Shown here in pieces: positions 1 to 8,191 of a stretch of DNA of 13,689 nucleotides. The DNA is taken from assembly GCA_007132635.1 (NCBI GenBank), contig SLOG01000054.1:1-13689 (forward strand), written 5' to 3'. Each line of letters starts with the position of its first letter. The stretch's first letter is position 1. The position numbers were made by a program, and so were the translations under genes. The notes under the pieces are model-generated. The model saw only the letters and a program-made list of their open reading frames with translations. It was not told the origin of the DNA and made no database searches. The stretch is from Limnochordia bacterium (GTDB taxonomy: Bacteria > Bacillota > Limnochordia > Darwinibacteriales > SLO01).

Positions 1-2129
1 CCCTGACGTCGCACTACCACTTGGCCGTAGGGAATGGTAATCGTCAGCGAACAGTCTCCTAAGGCCTTAGGGATCTGCGGCCGGAACCGTATGGTATTCC
101 ATCCCGGACTACCGGGCCGCAGGCCGAAAACATCCTCGACCAAAATGGAGATGGGGGCACTGGCCCAAGCGTGGCACCAACTGGTATTCCACTTCTGATC
201 ACGACCCCACGCTTCCATACACGTCGTAGCGCCTTCTCGCACCATGTTTCCCCAGGACGCTGCATCCGAGTTGTCGATCAGATTGTAAGCCACGTCCACA
301 CGGTTAGCTTTCGCCAGTGCCTTGAGGACAAAATAGGCGAAGTAAACACCACAACACAGGCGTTTTTCTGCAATCAGACCCACCACTTCATCCTCTGACT
401 CGGGCGGCACAAGACCGAAAAGAAGCGGAAGTACATTGGCATGCAGAGACGTGTGACGCGAAGTCTCCGCATCAACAAAGAGGCGCTGCTGGCCATCATA
501 GAAAGCCCGCTGAAAGGCGGTGATCAGCGAGTCTACGGAATCATCCTGCGGCATCGTTAACACCTGCTGAATCCGCTGCACCGCTTGACGCATACCGACA
601 TAGAACGCGTTGACCACATTGTGAGAGCCTGAACCCAGAGGTTCCAGCGGAAAGTCATAACTATCCCTAAGATTGGCAGGCCAATCCACCAGGTTCCATT
701 TCTCCGCAACAGTTTCCAGTAACCCGTCGTTCCGCTGATACTTCTCAAAGTAGCGCACCAGACGTTGGACATATGGGTACATAGACTGGAGAAAAGCTTG
801 GTCGCCCGAATGCTCATAATACAGAAGAAGCTGCTGCGGCCACTGCAGAGAATAGTCGGCGATCTCCTGCATAAACGAACCAGGCGCCACCGCTAAGAGT
901 CCCGGACACACCAACGATGACAAAGCGAAGTCCTCGAGGGCTTTGCGGTAGAGCCGCAGATCACCAGACACATAGATATGTGAGTGGCCAGTCACTGTTG
1001 CGTCTCCCAGGTATTGACCCTTCTCGCGGGTCGGGCAGTCCAAGAATCCCTCCTGGGACCCATACTGCACACCCGCCTTGCAGATATCCCAGACCGACTG
1101 CACAAGAGCATTGTCAGTCGTCAGAGTACAGGCCTCCGGATCTAAAGGATAATGGCGAACCTCTGCCCAAAACCGCGCATGAGCCAACGTCTGAGGCGCA
1201 CCAAGCACCTCAACATAACGAAAGGCCTTATAGTCAAAGAATTCGAGTTCTTCATTCTTTATTCCTGCCAAAGTCCAAAACTCTTGATAGCGACACCCGC
1301 AGCGCATGGCGTACCGCACGGCAGGCCGCTTATCCTCCAGTTCCTCGCCGCAGCGGATTTCGATAATTTCGCCCGGTTGTCCATTCACCATGAGTCGCAA
1401 CTGCCCCGTGATTTCTTGGCCGAAGTCGATCAAAAGGCGGCCGGGCTCAAGCTCCCGTACCGATTCGGCCTCTCTCTCGTACACTGTCACCGGTGGAGTC
1501 GGCTGCTCAAAGAGTTTGTGGTCATCCGCAGCATCAGCCCACACGAAGCCCCAATGACTGTCATCAAAATCAGCAGTACGCCAACCGTGTTGAAGTTCAC
1601 GGCTGTCTATGTCTTCGAGAAACTGCGTATTGTAGCCAAGTATGCCCCCAGAATGGTAGCCCTGGCCAACACAGAAGCGCCAGTTATGGTCCGTCGCTGC
1701 GAGGCACCCCGACTCAGCAATGAGCTCGGCGATAAGCCCCTGCCGGTAATCTCCACTATTCCACACGCGGTTGATAAGCCCTTGGTAATACACATGCACC
1801 GCAATAACGTTCTTGCCTGGCCGCAGGAATCCCTCGACGGCGTAGCGATTGTAGTAATAGTGAAAATAGTAACTAGGAGCAGGCCCCTGCCCTACAAACT
1901 GGCCATTAATATAGACCTTGTAGTAGTCATCGGCTGAAATATCCAGCCATGCCGATGCAGGTACTGCATCCAAGGAAAAACTCCTGCGAACAAGCATGTG
2001 CTGATTGACGAGATCCTCGCGATGGCAACTCTTAGGAACCTGTGCATTCTGTTTGTGAAAGACGTTCTCCGGGGGATGGGACGCAAATCGCGGGTCTGTC
2101 ACCCACTGCGCCATCCACTGCTTATCCAT
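1..2129 (-). CDS. GH78 alpha-L-rhamnosidase, 3' end outside the window
   Basis: Inverting glycoside hydrolase that releases terminal alpha-L-rhamnose from oligosaccharides or glycosides. I translated the strand from an ATG at 2129 and found 709 codons with no stop, so the gene is open at the left edge. GGAGGTGG stands 4-5 bases before the ATG. Visible order: N-terminal beta-sandwich modules (about residues 45-330), the alpha/alpha-barrel (about 330-655), and the start of the C-terminal beta-sandwich. Family landmarks are DCPTREKGQYLGDA at 364-377 (GH78 usually reads DCPQRxExxGWxGD), SWGNMVREGATTCMEAW at 625-641 and SWCHAWASAP from 650. The family is usually 700-950 residues, so little is missing. 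No signal peptide is seen (it begins MDKQWMAQWV), which suggests cytoplasmic action on imported oligosaccharides. It follows a terminator, so it probably has its own promoter. Family assignment is confident; the exact substrate is not known. Confidence 0.9.
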   Translation of the reverse strand, partial: MDKQWMAQWVTDPRFASHPPENVFHKQNAQVPKSCHREDLVNQHMLVRRSFSLDAVPASAWLDISADDYYKVYINGQFVGQGPAPSYYFHYYYNRYAVEGFLRPGKNVIAVHVYYQGLINRVWNSGDYRQGLIAELIAESGCLAATDHNWRFCVGQGYHSGGILGYNTQFLEDIDSRELQHGWRTADFDDSHWGFVWADAADDHKLFEQPTPPVTVYEREAESVRELEPGRLLIDFGQEITGQLRLMVNGQPGEIIEIRCGEELEDKRPAVRYAMRCGCRYQEFWTLAGIKNEELEFFDYKAFRYVEVLGAPQTLAHARFWAEVRHYPLDPEACTLTTDNALVQSVWDICKAGVQYGSQEGFLDCPTREKGQYLGDATVTGHSHIYVSGDLRLYRKALEDFALSSLVCPGLLAVAPGSFMQEIADYSLQWPQQLLLYYEHSGDQAFLQSMYPYVQRLVRYFEKYQRNDGLLETVAEKWNLVDWPANLRDSYDFPLEPLGSGSHNVVNAFYVGMRQAVQRIQQVLTMPQDDSVDSLITAFQRAFYDGQQRLFVDAETSRHTSLHANVLPLLFGLVPPESEDEVVGLIAEKRLCCGVYFAYFVLKALAKANRVDVAYNLIDNSDAASWGNMVREGATTCMEAWGRDQKWNTSWCHAWASAPISILVEDVFGLRPGSPGWNTIRFRPQIPKALGDCSLTITIPYGQVVVRRQ

Positions 2130-2237
2130 TCTACCACCTCCAAGTGACATGCCGTCTCAGCTGAAACGATCAGCAGTCTTCTTATTTTTTCGGCAGGAAT
2201 TTCGGAATCCCTGTTCAGGTTGTCCTGCGGCGCAGAA

Positions 2238-2266
2238 AAGGAGTTCCTAGACATCAGGAACTCCTT
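2238..2266 (-). terminator. Rho-independent terminator after the DUF302 gene
   Basis: Perfect 11-bp inverted repeat, AAGGAGTTCCT and AGGAACTCCTT, around a 7-base loop. It begins 11 bases after the DUF302 stop codon. Read on the minus strand the stem runs into TTTTC; the plus-strand side has no T run. It therefore best ends the minus-strand HEAT/peptidase/DUF302 unit and separates it from the rhamnosidase gene. Confidence 0.75.
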
Positions 2267-2277
2267 ATTAACAACCG

Positions 2278-2667
2278 TTATGCGTTTTCCACGGCTCGAC
2301 TCAATCGTTCGGCCGCTTCCTCGGCAGCCGCAGTCAAGGCAGGATTTGAGTCATCTACCATGAGCTTGCGCGGGTTAATCGCCGCAATGACGACTCCTTC
2401 CTCCGCCTCATACACAACGACACTGCAGGGAAGGAGAAGGCCTACATCAGGGTCGGCCTGCAAAACTTTCAGGGCAAGCTGTGGATTGCAGGCACCCAGC
2501 ATCTGGTATTCGCCGCCGAAATCGACGTTCAGCTTCTTCTTGATTGTCTGCGAAAAGTCGACCGCAGTGATGATCCCAAAGCCTTCATCAGCCAGAGCCT
2601 GTGTCACGCGGGTCACGGCTGCAGCATGTTTGTAATGGGTAACACGACGGAATGCGTAGTCTTTCAT
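2278..2667 (-). CDS. DUF302 domain protein
   Basis: Small soluble protein of 129 residues made up of a single DUF302 domain, a family without a settled biochemical role. The hallmark stretch is seen mid-protein: LGACNPQLALKVLQ followed closely by GLLLPCSVVVYE, with two cysteines. The N-terminal part (residues about 10-45) has the expected strand-helix layout and the C-terminus is an alanine/glutamate-rich helix. A longer ATG start lies at 2673, but AGGAG at 2676-2680 is only 2 bases from it and 8 bases from the ATG at 2667, so the latter is preferred. It follows the cysteine peptidase gene by about 50 bases and is the last gene before a terminator, so it is probably co-transcribed with the peptidase and HEAT genes. 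No signal peptide or membrane segment is visible. Confidence 0.85.
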   Translation of the reverse strand: MKDYAFRRVTHYKHAAAVTRVTQALADEGFGIITAVDFSQTIKKKLNVDFGGEYQMLGACNPQLALKVLQADPDVGLLLPCSVVVYEAEEGVVIAAINPRKLMVDDSNPALTAAAEEAAERLSRAVENA

Positions 2668-2675
2668 GGACATCG

Positions 2676-2680
2676 CTCCT
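2676..2680 (-). promoter_or_regulatory. Ribosome binding site that decides the DUF302 start
   Basis: AGGAG lies 8 bases before the ATG at 2667 but only 2 bases before the ATG at 2673, so translation should begin at 2667. Confidence 0.6.
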
Positions 2681-2717
2681 TACATGGGCTGTCGAATATG
2701 CTGCCAATCAAAATCCG

Positions 2718-3861
2718 TTAGCGGTAGAAGTTATAAACACCCCAAATTCCGAATATGGTGCTCTTGGGAATCCACTTATCCTGTGTGTTGTTCGTTCGCC
2801 AGGCGGGATAGATATACACCCAGCTGTGGCGTTCCCAACCGTGTGTCTGACACTCGGCGACACCGTAGCCGATGGCGTAGTGCCAATCACTGAAGTAACC
2901 AACGATGAAGGGCCTCTGTCGCCTAGCTAGATCCCGAGCCACAGAAAAGACCCAATTCTTGCGGGTAAAACTCCAGCGCCACCAATAGCTGGACCGAAAC
3001 CCTAACGTGGTCTCCGCAAATCCCAATCCGCGGCTAATCCGCGAAGGATACGTGAATCCTTGGCCAAACATATTGCTCGTTCCGAGTCGGTTCGCCAACT
3101 GCATCGTGAGACCATTAGTATAAGCATTGTTGAATCGCGGAGTGCCTGACAGGAGACTCGACTGCCAGTTGCCGTTATGCCAACCATACAAATTCATCCA
3201 CGCTGTAGCCGCACATCCGGACCAGTAGCGATTTGTGTTCGGAGACTGATTTGGCGGAATCTGGAGAAAGTACGTCTGATTGGCTCGGCCAGCCGCCCAG
3301 TAGTATGCATACCGGCAGCTTCCAGAGCTCGCATAGGCAATGGACCGACTCGGCGCTTCGGACTGCCACCGGCTCAGGACGCAGACCAATCTCGGACAAC
3401 AGGGCTCCCTGTTGACTCTCCGCTGTAATGTATCCGGCTCCATACCGGACCATGCGAAACGGTTCTTTCGTCTCCTGCTGAAAGCGTTCGAAATGGGTCG
3501 TGCCCTGATGAGAAAACTCAACGATGGGTAAGTCTCGTTCGTCAGCGCTGAGAATGGCATATCCAGCATCCTTCCCGTCTGGCGAGCGAAACTTCACCTC
3601 ATAATACGCAATGGAAATCCCATCCTGGTCATAAATGGGAAACGTTTCCGCCACCGCAGCGTTGGCGAATCCCGGAAGATCTTGAAACGACGCCAGCAAA
3701 TCCTGGGCAATGAAACGATGCAGCTCGGGAAGCTGCAGCTGCAGTTCCTGGATCCGCAGCTGTGGCAGCCGTAGTTCCCGCTGCACTGGCACTGTCGCTT
3801 GAGCACTGGCTACACTGGACAAGATAAGACATAAGAGAACCAAAAGACAAAGGCGCTTCAT
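2718..3861 (-). pseudogene. Secreted papain-like cysteine peptidase, broken by a frameshift
   Basis: Two overlapping frames together make one protein. The first (ATG at 3861, stop at 3175) begins with a signal peptide, MKRLCLLVLLCLILSSVASA. It continues into a pro-domain-like region with GYAILSADERDLPIVEFS, a pattern seen in streptopain (C10)-type propeptides. Homology then moves to the second frame, which ends at 2718. That frame carries the probable nucleophile Cys in YWSGCAATAWMNLYGW (codon 3213-3215) and the probable catalytic His in WHYAIGYGV (codon 2880-2882). The switch needs one skipped base somewhere around 3310-3400; I see no long homopolymer there. AAAGGAGG precedes the ATG by 9 bases, and the gene starts 45 bases after the HEAT gene stop, so they look co-transcribed. 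Intact, it would be a secreted protease of about 380 residues (C10/C39-like). A sequencing error, true decay or programmed shift cannot be told apart here. Confidence 0.65.
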
Positions 3862-3906
3862 TTTGGTGCCCCTCCTTTGAGGATGCCAGCACCAGCCACT
3901 TGGGGT

Positions 3907-5643
3907 CTACATATCGGGTTCTTCTCCTGTGATGCTGGTTACGGCATTGAACGCAGCTCGACGAACCTGTACATGCTCAGCCTCATCTTCCACCAATTCC
4001 ATTAACCGAGACACCGCCTCCTCTGCTGGCGCGCCAATCACATTCAATGCAGTTGCTGCTCGATATTTGGTGCCCGGATCATCGCTGTAGAGTAGATCTA
4101 GCAGCACAGGAACCGCTGGAGCTCCAATGGTTGCGAGGGCATGTGCAGCTCCAGCTGCTGCTTCACTGAAATCACGACTCTCTTTCTGAATTAACTCTGT
4201 GAGCTCTGGAATGGCCACCTCTGCTTCAGCACCGAAATGACGCCAGATCGTGTAGACGGCAGTCTGGGCCACTCGGTAGTCGTCATCACGCAGCGCGTCT
4301 TGAATCGCCGGCAGAACCGGCAGGGCTCCGGGACCAGCAGCAAAGAGAACCTCTGCGGCTCGGTAACGAATCCCACTGTGCTCATGTTCTAGACGTGGCG
4401 CGATGTCTGCTGCGTAGTCGGAAAGGAGTTCTGACGGAAACGACACCATCGTCCGCAGCAGAAGCAATGTCACCGCCGGCTCGGGGTCATCCAAGGCTTC
4501 AAGCATGTCTTCCATCACGACAGCCGCAGCGTTCTGCATATCAAACAGAACTCGAGCCGCAGCCTCGCGTACACCTGCGTCACTGTCGAGAAGATTGATG
4601 GATACCGCAAGCGCCGTTTCACTTGGAGGCTGGTCCAACCGTCCCAAGACCCTTACTGCACCAAGCCGCATTTCGGTATCCTCGGAATACAAGGGATCGT
4701 TCAAGGCAGTAAGCAGGAGTTCAGTATGTTCGCGTGGCCGCCGGCCCGATGAAGCCAGGGCCTCCAGAGCGTGCAGGCGGATTTGACGCTCCGGGTCAGA
4801 CAACAGTTGCGCCAATGCCTGTACCGCCTCTTCCGGGAAAAACCATGCGTCGGCGACAATCTGCGCCGCTCCTCCACGGATGACGGAATCCCCATCGCTG
4901 AGAAGAGAGACGATCTCCGGCATCATTTCGTCGATGGGACGGCGTCCGACAATCATCCCATCCGGAGGTTCTGCACCCAAGCTCACCAAAACGCCCATTA
5001 TCCTTCGCCTATCGGCCCCATCGTGGTTCTTCAATTCCTCCACCAAGTACGGTGCTGCTTCCCGGCGTCGGTGCCATATCTTCAGCTCAGCTTCGGCGGC
5101 TTGGTATTCCCCCGGGTCATCACTTACGAGCATCGCCAGTAAAGTGTCGCACTCCGCTTCTGCAGGGTCAAACGGGGTTTCCTCCGGTCGGCTGGGTTCG
5201 GGTATTTCTGGTATATCTGGCATGCCCTCTCCATTATCCTCCAACGCGCCCAACAACGCGCCAATAGCCGACATATCGGGAAGCGAGAAACCCGGAATAG
5301 GCTGCAGTTCCATGGTCACTGCTGCTGTTTCACCAGCTTCCAGCTGAATCTTTTTTTGGGCCGGCATAAGAGGCATGTTGTCCGCGGCCATTACGGCCAT
5401 CAGCTCATAGGCACCCGGTGCAAGCGCCGCCACTTTGATCTCGCCTTCCTCCAATACATGCGGCATCGCGCCGCCCATAATGATCACTTGAGCGGCCAGC
5501 GAGATGTCTTCTTCGTCTAGGAGTACAGTTATATGCAGTTCGGCTGGCTGAGTCGCCTGAACTGTCGTCACCAGGAAAACAGCCAGGAAAACAGCCAACG
5601 CAAACGCCCAGCTTGTCTTAGGCCGCAGGCCTCTTCTCTGCAC
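3907..5643 (-). CDS. Secreted HEAT-repeat protein with N-terminal beta-sandwich domain
   Basis: A 578-residue exported protein, probably a binding scaffold; no enzyme motif is seen. The start is a GTG at 5643 preceded by AGGTGGG. Residues 1-30 form a signal peptide (basic start, then AFALAVFLAVFLVTTVQA). Residues about 32-117 resemble a carboxypeptidase-regulatory-like or Ig-like beta-sandwich, with a typical LAPGAYELMAV strand. Residues about 118-165 are an acidic, proline-rich linker (PDIPEIPEPSRPEE). The rest is a run of about ten HEAT or HEAT-like helical repeats, for example IRLHALEALASSGRRP, VREAAARVLFDM, IRYRAAEVLFAAGPGA and TKYRAATALNVIGAPA. Such repeats bind proteins or peptides. It is first in a unit with the secreted peptidase and DUF302 genes, which suggests a shared envelope or extracellular role. 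The protein is strongly acidic overall. Its partner is unknown. Confidence 0.85.
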   Translation of the reverse strand: MQRRGLRPKTSWAFALAVFLAVFLVTTVQATQPAELHITVLLDEEDISLAAQVIIMGGAMPHVLEEGEIKVAALAPGAYELMAVMAADNMPLMPAQKKIQLEAGETAAVTMELQPIPGFSLPDMSAIGALLGALEDNGEGMPDIPEIPEPSRPEETPFDPAEAECDTLLAMLVSDDPGEYQAAEAELKIWHRRREAAPYLVEELKNHDGADRRRIMGVLVSLGAEPPDGMIVGRRPIDEMMPEIVSLLSDGDSVIRGGAAQIVADAWFFPEEAVQALAQLLSDPERQIRLHALEALASSGRRPREHTELLLTALNDPLYSEDTEMRLGAVRVLGRLDQPPSETALAVSINLLDSDAGVREAAARVLFDMQNAAAVVMEDMLEALDDPEPAVTLLLLRTMVSFPSELLSDYAADIAPRLEHEHSGIRYRAAEVLFAAGPGALPVLPAIQDALRDDDYRVAQTAVYTIWRHFGAEAEVAIPELTELIQKESRDFSEAAAGAAHALATIGAPAVPVLLDLLYSDDPGTKYRAATALNVIGAPAEEAVSRLMELVEDEAEHVQVRRAAFNAVTSITGEEPDM

Positions 5644-5691
5644 GCAGATCCCACCTTTTTTAGTTGTTAGAATAATACTTCCGTTTATTTA

Positions 5692-5720
5692 ACTGTACCG
5701 AAACTTCAGAAGTACGTCAA
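5692..5720 (-). promoter_or_regulatory. Candidate sigma-70-type promoter for the HEAT/peptidase/DUF302 unit
   Basis: On the minus strand TTGACG (5715-5720) and TACAGT (5692-5697) are separated by exactly 17 bases. They match the -35 box at 5 of 6 and the -10 box at 4 of 6 positions. The start codon follows about 50 bases downstream, after an A/T-rich stretch. A second -10-like box, TATTAT at 5672-5677, has no good -35 box. Confidence 0.5.
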
Positions 5721-5758
5721 GGGAGTCTATGTGCTTTTTTGGATCCAGAGAGATAAAA

Positions 5759-6589
5759 CTAATGCAGTCGCAGCTCTCGCTCAGCTAGGATATCCATGAC
5801 CTGCCGTACGACCCGCTCCGGGTTCTTCACGCCAAACAGAGCCTCATGCGTTCGAGATTTTGGGACTTGAATGGAATGGCCGCCGGAGACTCGCACCCCT
5901 AATGTCGGTAGGCCCAACAGTCCTTTGGCCGCAGAGCCTGAAGCCTCCGCCATATTCGCACCCATCCCAAGCCCCGAAGCCGTCAATGGAACCAAAGTAC
6001 CGAAACCAAAGAAAGCGCCAACCAAACTCTGGTCCTGCACAATATCGTTGATTTTTGACAGCGGAAGCGTTCGGTGACGGCGCGGCAGAATTCCTGCTGC
6101 AGTAAAAATGCGAGCATTCGTGATCTGGTAACGGTGGCTCTGGCGATACAACTCGTTTTTCAAAACCGAAAGAAGACCGACGGCAAAGAGAACAGCCAAA
6201 GGTGCGTGTTCATACCAAACCATATCCCTCAGTGGAGCCGCCCATGGTTGTTCTAGTGCGTATTCAGCTCCGCCAATGGTAGCCGCTAGTGCCGCTATCC
6301 CGAGAATGACCCAGCGCAGATTGAGCTTCATAAACGAATAGATTACTGCTGGAATTAGTATACCCGCTGCTAGCAGTGCATACACAGCGTAAGGTTCGGG
6401 CAGATAACGCGTCGGGGCATATTGGAGGATCTCATCTTGGTAGACATAGGCCAAAATGCTCACTGCCATCAAATACAGGCCAGGTACATAAAACGAAAAG
6501 AATGCAAAAAAGACAGGTTTTGTCTCCAACAGCACTTCCTCTCCCGCCACAAAACCGGTTCTTATTGAAGACGCATCTCTGCGACGCAT
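5759..6589 (-). CDS. Membrane protein with bacterial PH (bPH_2) domain
   Basis: Integral membrane protein of 276 residues. Hydrophobic segments lie at about residues 27-50, 66-86, 91-109 and 129-144. A cytoplasmic bPH_2-type domain follows at about 150-265, with the family pattern HRYQITNARIFTAAGILPRRHRTLPLSKINDI and then GFGTLVPLT. Between that and the last strand is an unusual glycine/alanine-rich insert at about 204-231 (SGLGMGANMAEASGSAAKG). bPH_2 proteins sit in the membrane of many bacteria and their role is mostly unknown; YdbS/YdbT-like proteins are relatives. A TTG start at 6607 would be possible, but AGGGAGG at 6598-6604 is 8 bases before the ATG at 6589 and lies inside the longer version, so 6589 is chosen. 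It lies 56 bases downstream of the sulfatase stop and may be in one unit with it. Confidence 0.8.
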   Translation of the reverse strand: MRRRDASSIRTGFVAGEEVLLETKPVFFAFFSFYVPGLYLMAVSILAYVYQDEILQYAPTRYLPEPYAVYALLAAGILIPAVIYSFMKLNLRWVILGIAALAATIGGAEYALEQPWAAPLRDMVWYEHAPLAVLFAVGLLSVLKNELYRQSHRYQITNARIFTAAGILPRRHRTLPLSKINDIVQDQSLVGAFFGFGTLVPLTASGLGMGANMAEASGSAAKGLLGLPTLGVRVSGGHSIQVPKSRTHEALFGVKNPERVVRQVMDILAERELRLH

Positions 6590-6597
6590 GCAGATAA

Positions 6598-6604
6598 CCT
6601 CCCT
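6598..6604 (-). promoter_or_regulatory. Ribosome binding site that decides the bPH_2 gene start
   Basis: AGGGAGG lies 8 bases upstream of the ATG at 6589, which makes the upstream TTG at 6607 unlikely as a start. Confidence 0.65.
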
Positions 6605-6612
6605 CAAACAGC

Positions 6613-6631
6613 CTCCGCCGCAGGGGCGGAG
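6613..6631 (-). terminator. GC-rich hairpin between the sulfatase and bPH_2 genes
   Basis: CTCCGCC (6613-6619) and GGCGGAG (6625-6631) form a 7-bp stem with a 5-base loop. On the minus strand it is followed only by the weak T run TGTTTG, then directly by the ribosome site of the next gene. It could be a leaky terminator or an mRNA-stabilising hairpin. Confidence 0.35.
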
Positions 6632-6645
6632 AGGCCAACTAACCC

Positions 6646-8187
6646 TTAAATCTGAAAGGGAGCAAGCGGCCCAGCATACGGCGGCTCTTCAAAACGACAA
6701 GGGCGTTCGACCACTCTAGGATCCGAGGCCTCGGTTAGTGCGGCCATGAGCTTTTGATGCAGCTCCTGCTGGGTATCGGCATATTGAGGACTCCCGGCCT
6801 CATTCTGCATATAGTGAGGGTCGACCCGCAGATCGTACAATTCAGCATACGGCCGCTTTCCAAAAGCCAATTCAAATAACGGCCTTACGGATCTCTCGCT
6901 CCGATGGTGGATCATCCATGCTTTGGTGGGACTAGCATCAAAATCAGCATACGCTGGTCGTGTCACCCACTGCAAATCCGAAAAACTCGGAGGGATTTGG
7001 CTTAGATCATCAAGTCCCTGCGGGTCACCCATAGGCCAGCGGTCAGGTTCGAAGTTCAGGATATACAGATAGTCCTGCGTCCGGATTGCACGCTGCGGAT
7101 AGGGAAGCTCACCGGCACGGGCGGTGTCGACATGCCGTTCTCGTCCCGTTATCACATGATCCCGCTGCTCATCAATCTGCCCGCTGTCCGGCGACTCAAG
7201 AACAGGCAGCAGACTACGTCCTGCCATGTCGGGGTGGGCTGACAGGCCGGCCGCCTCTAAAAACGTCGGCGCCAAATCCATCAAACTGACAAAGTCATCG
7301 ACTACGCGCCCAGGCTGCACACGTCCGGGCCAGCGTACAGCCAAAGCCACTTCACAACCTATATCATACAGATTACACTTCGCCCGCGGTATGCCAGGAA
7401 TTCCGTGATCCCCGCTGACAACAATCAAGGTATCGTCCAACTCCCCCTCTGCCTCTAAGCGGTCTAGGATCACCCCAAGGCCGGCATCGACAGCTTGGCA
7501 TTCACCTAAGTAGTCGGCGACATCCTCCCGTACTACAGGGACATCAGGCAGAAATTCAGGCATACGCCCCTCAAGGTCATCAGGATTGAGGCCCCAAAGC
7601 GCATGACCCGAACCAGGCTCCCAGGTGCGATGGGTGTTTGTGGGTCCCCACCAGTAGCAGAAAGGAGCTCCTTCGGGACGCGCTGCCAGAAATGCGTCGA
7701 AGTTTTGGCGGGTCTCTTCGAGCAGTTCTGCCTTAGCCTGTGCAACCCCTACCTCAGGTACGCGTTTCGTCGCCTCATGAGAGAAATTCGCGTAGCGCTG
7801 CCCAGCCGGATTGTAGGCCGTCCTGCTGCCCCCATATGGAGCATTCGCTGTCTTCCCCGGTGACCACACCTTGTAGGTGTGCCCGATATGCCAACCTGCT
7901 TTTTCTAATTCCAGCGGGTAGGTGGGAATACTATCATCCCACACAGCGCCTCGCAGAATGGCCCCAAGACCAGTCTGCCAGAAAAAACGGCCGGATAAGA
8001 TAGAACTGCGGCAGGGTGTGCAGGTGGGAGCCTGGATAAACGCGTTGGTTAACAGAGCACCCTCTGCCGCCACGCGATCGAAATTGGGCGTTTTGATCAA
8101 CTGGTTCCAGGGGCTAGCGCCTGGCCGGCCTGCATAGGCACTCGCATAACGTCCCCAGTCATCTGCAAAAGCAAATAGAATATTCAT
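6646..8187 (-). CDS. Type-I sulfatase, heparan N-sulfatase-like, cytoplasmic
   Basis: Formylglycine-dependent sulfatase of 513 residues that hydrolyses sulfate esters or sulfamates, probably on a sugar. It starts with MNILFAFADDWG, where Asp9-Asp10 are metal ligands. The maturation motif is CTPCRSSILSGR, with Cys56 as the residue converted to formylglycine. It fits C-x-P-x-R, but has Cys instead of the more usual Ser at the fourth place. SGDHG at 258-262 supplies Asp260-His261. The general pattern is closest to the N-sulfoglucosamine sulfohydrolase-like (SGSH) branch. There is no signal peptide, so it should be cytoplasmic. A longer ATG start at 8205 lacks a ribosome site. GGGAGG at 8198-8203 is 10 bases before the ATG at 8187, so that start is used. 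No formylglycine-generating enzyme gene is in the window. It lies 4 bases downstream of the relic hydrolase stop codon. Family confident; substrate unknown. Confidence 0.9.
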   Translation of the reverse strand: MNILFAFADDWGRYASAYAGRPGASPWNQLIKTPNFDRVAAEGALLTNAFIQAPTCTPCRSSILSGRFFWQTGLGAILRGAVWDDSIPTYPLELEKAGWHIGHTYKVWSPGKTANAPYGGSRTAYNPAGQRYANFSHEATKRVPEVGVAQAKAELLEETRQNFDAFLAARPEGAPFCYWWGPTNTHRTWEPGSGHALWGLNPDDLEGRMPEFLPDVPVVREDVADYLGECQAVDAGLGVILDRLEAEGELDDTLIVVSGDHGIPGIPRAKCNLYDIGCEVALAVRWPGRVQPGRVVDDFVSLMDLAPTFLEAAGLSAHPDMAGRSLLPVLESPDSGQIDEQRDHVITGRERHVDTARAGELPYPQRAIRTQDYLYILNFEPDRWPMGDPQGLDDLSQIPPSFSDLQWVTRPAYADFDASPTKAWMIHHRSERSVRPLFELAFGKRPYAELYDLRVDPHYMQNEAGSPQYADTQQELHQKLMAALTEASDPRVVERPCRFEEPPYAGPLAPFQI

Positions 8188-8191
8188 ACAC

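Noticed and set aside
1290..1330. Suspected frameshift in the rhamnosidase gene
   Set aside because: Careful re-reading of the complement shows one continuous frame from 2129 to the left edge, with no stop.
1152..1937. Long plus-strand open frame of 261 codons, and others nearby at 917-1366 and 1306-1557
   Set aside because: They lie antisense to the continuous rhamnosidase gene, which has clear GH78 motifs. Their translations are low-complexity and match no family I know.
2210..2219. Short palindrome CCTGTTCAGG upstream of the rhamnosidase gene
   Set aside because: It is only 10 bases, within chance expectation for this length, and matches no operator I can name with confidence.
2652..2930. 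Plus-strand open frame of 92 codons
   Set aside because: It is antisense to the peptidase's catalytic half, and no ribosome site is seen.
4880..5347. Plus-strand open frame of 155 codons
   Set aside because: It is a serine-rich shadow antisense to the HEAT-repeat gene, with no ribosome site or domain.
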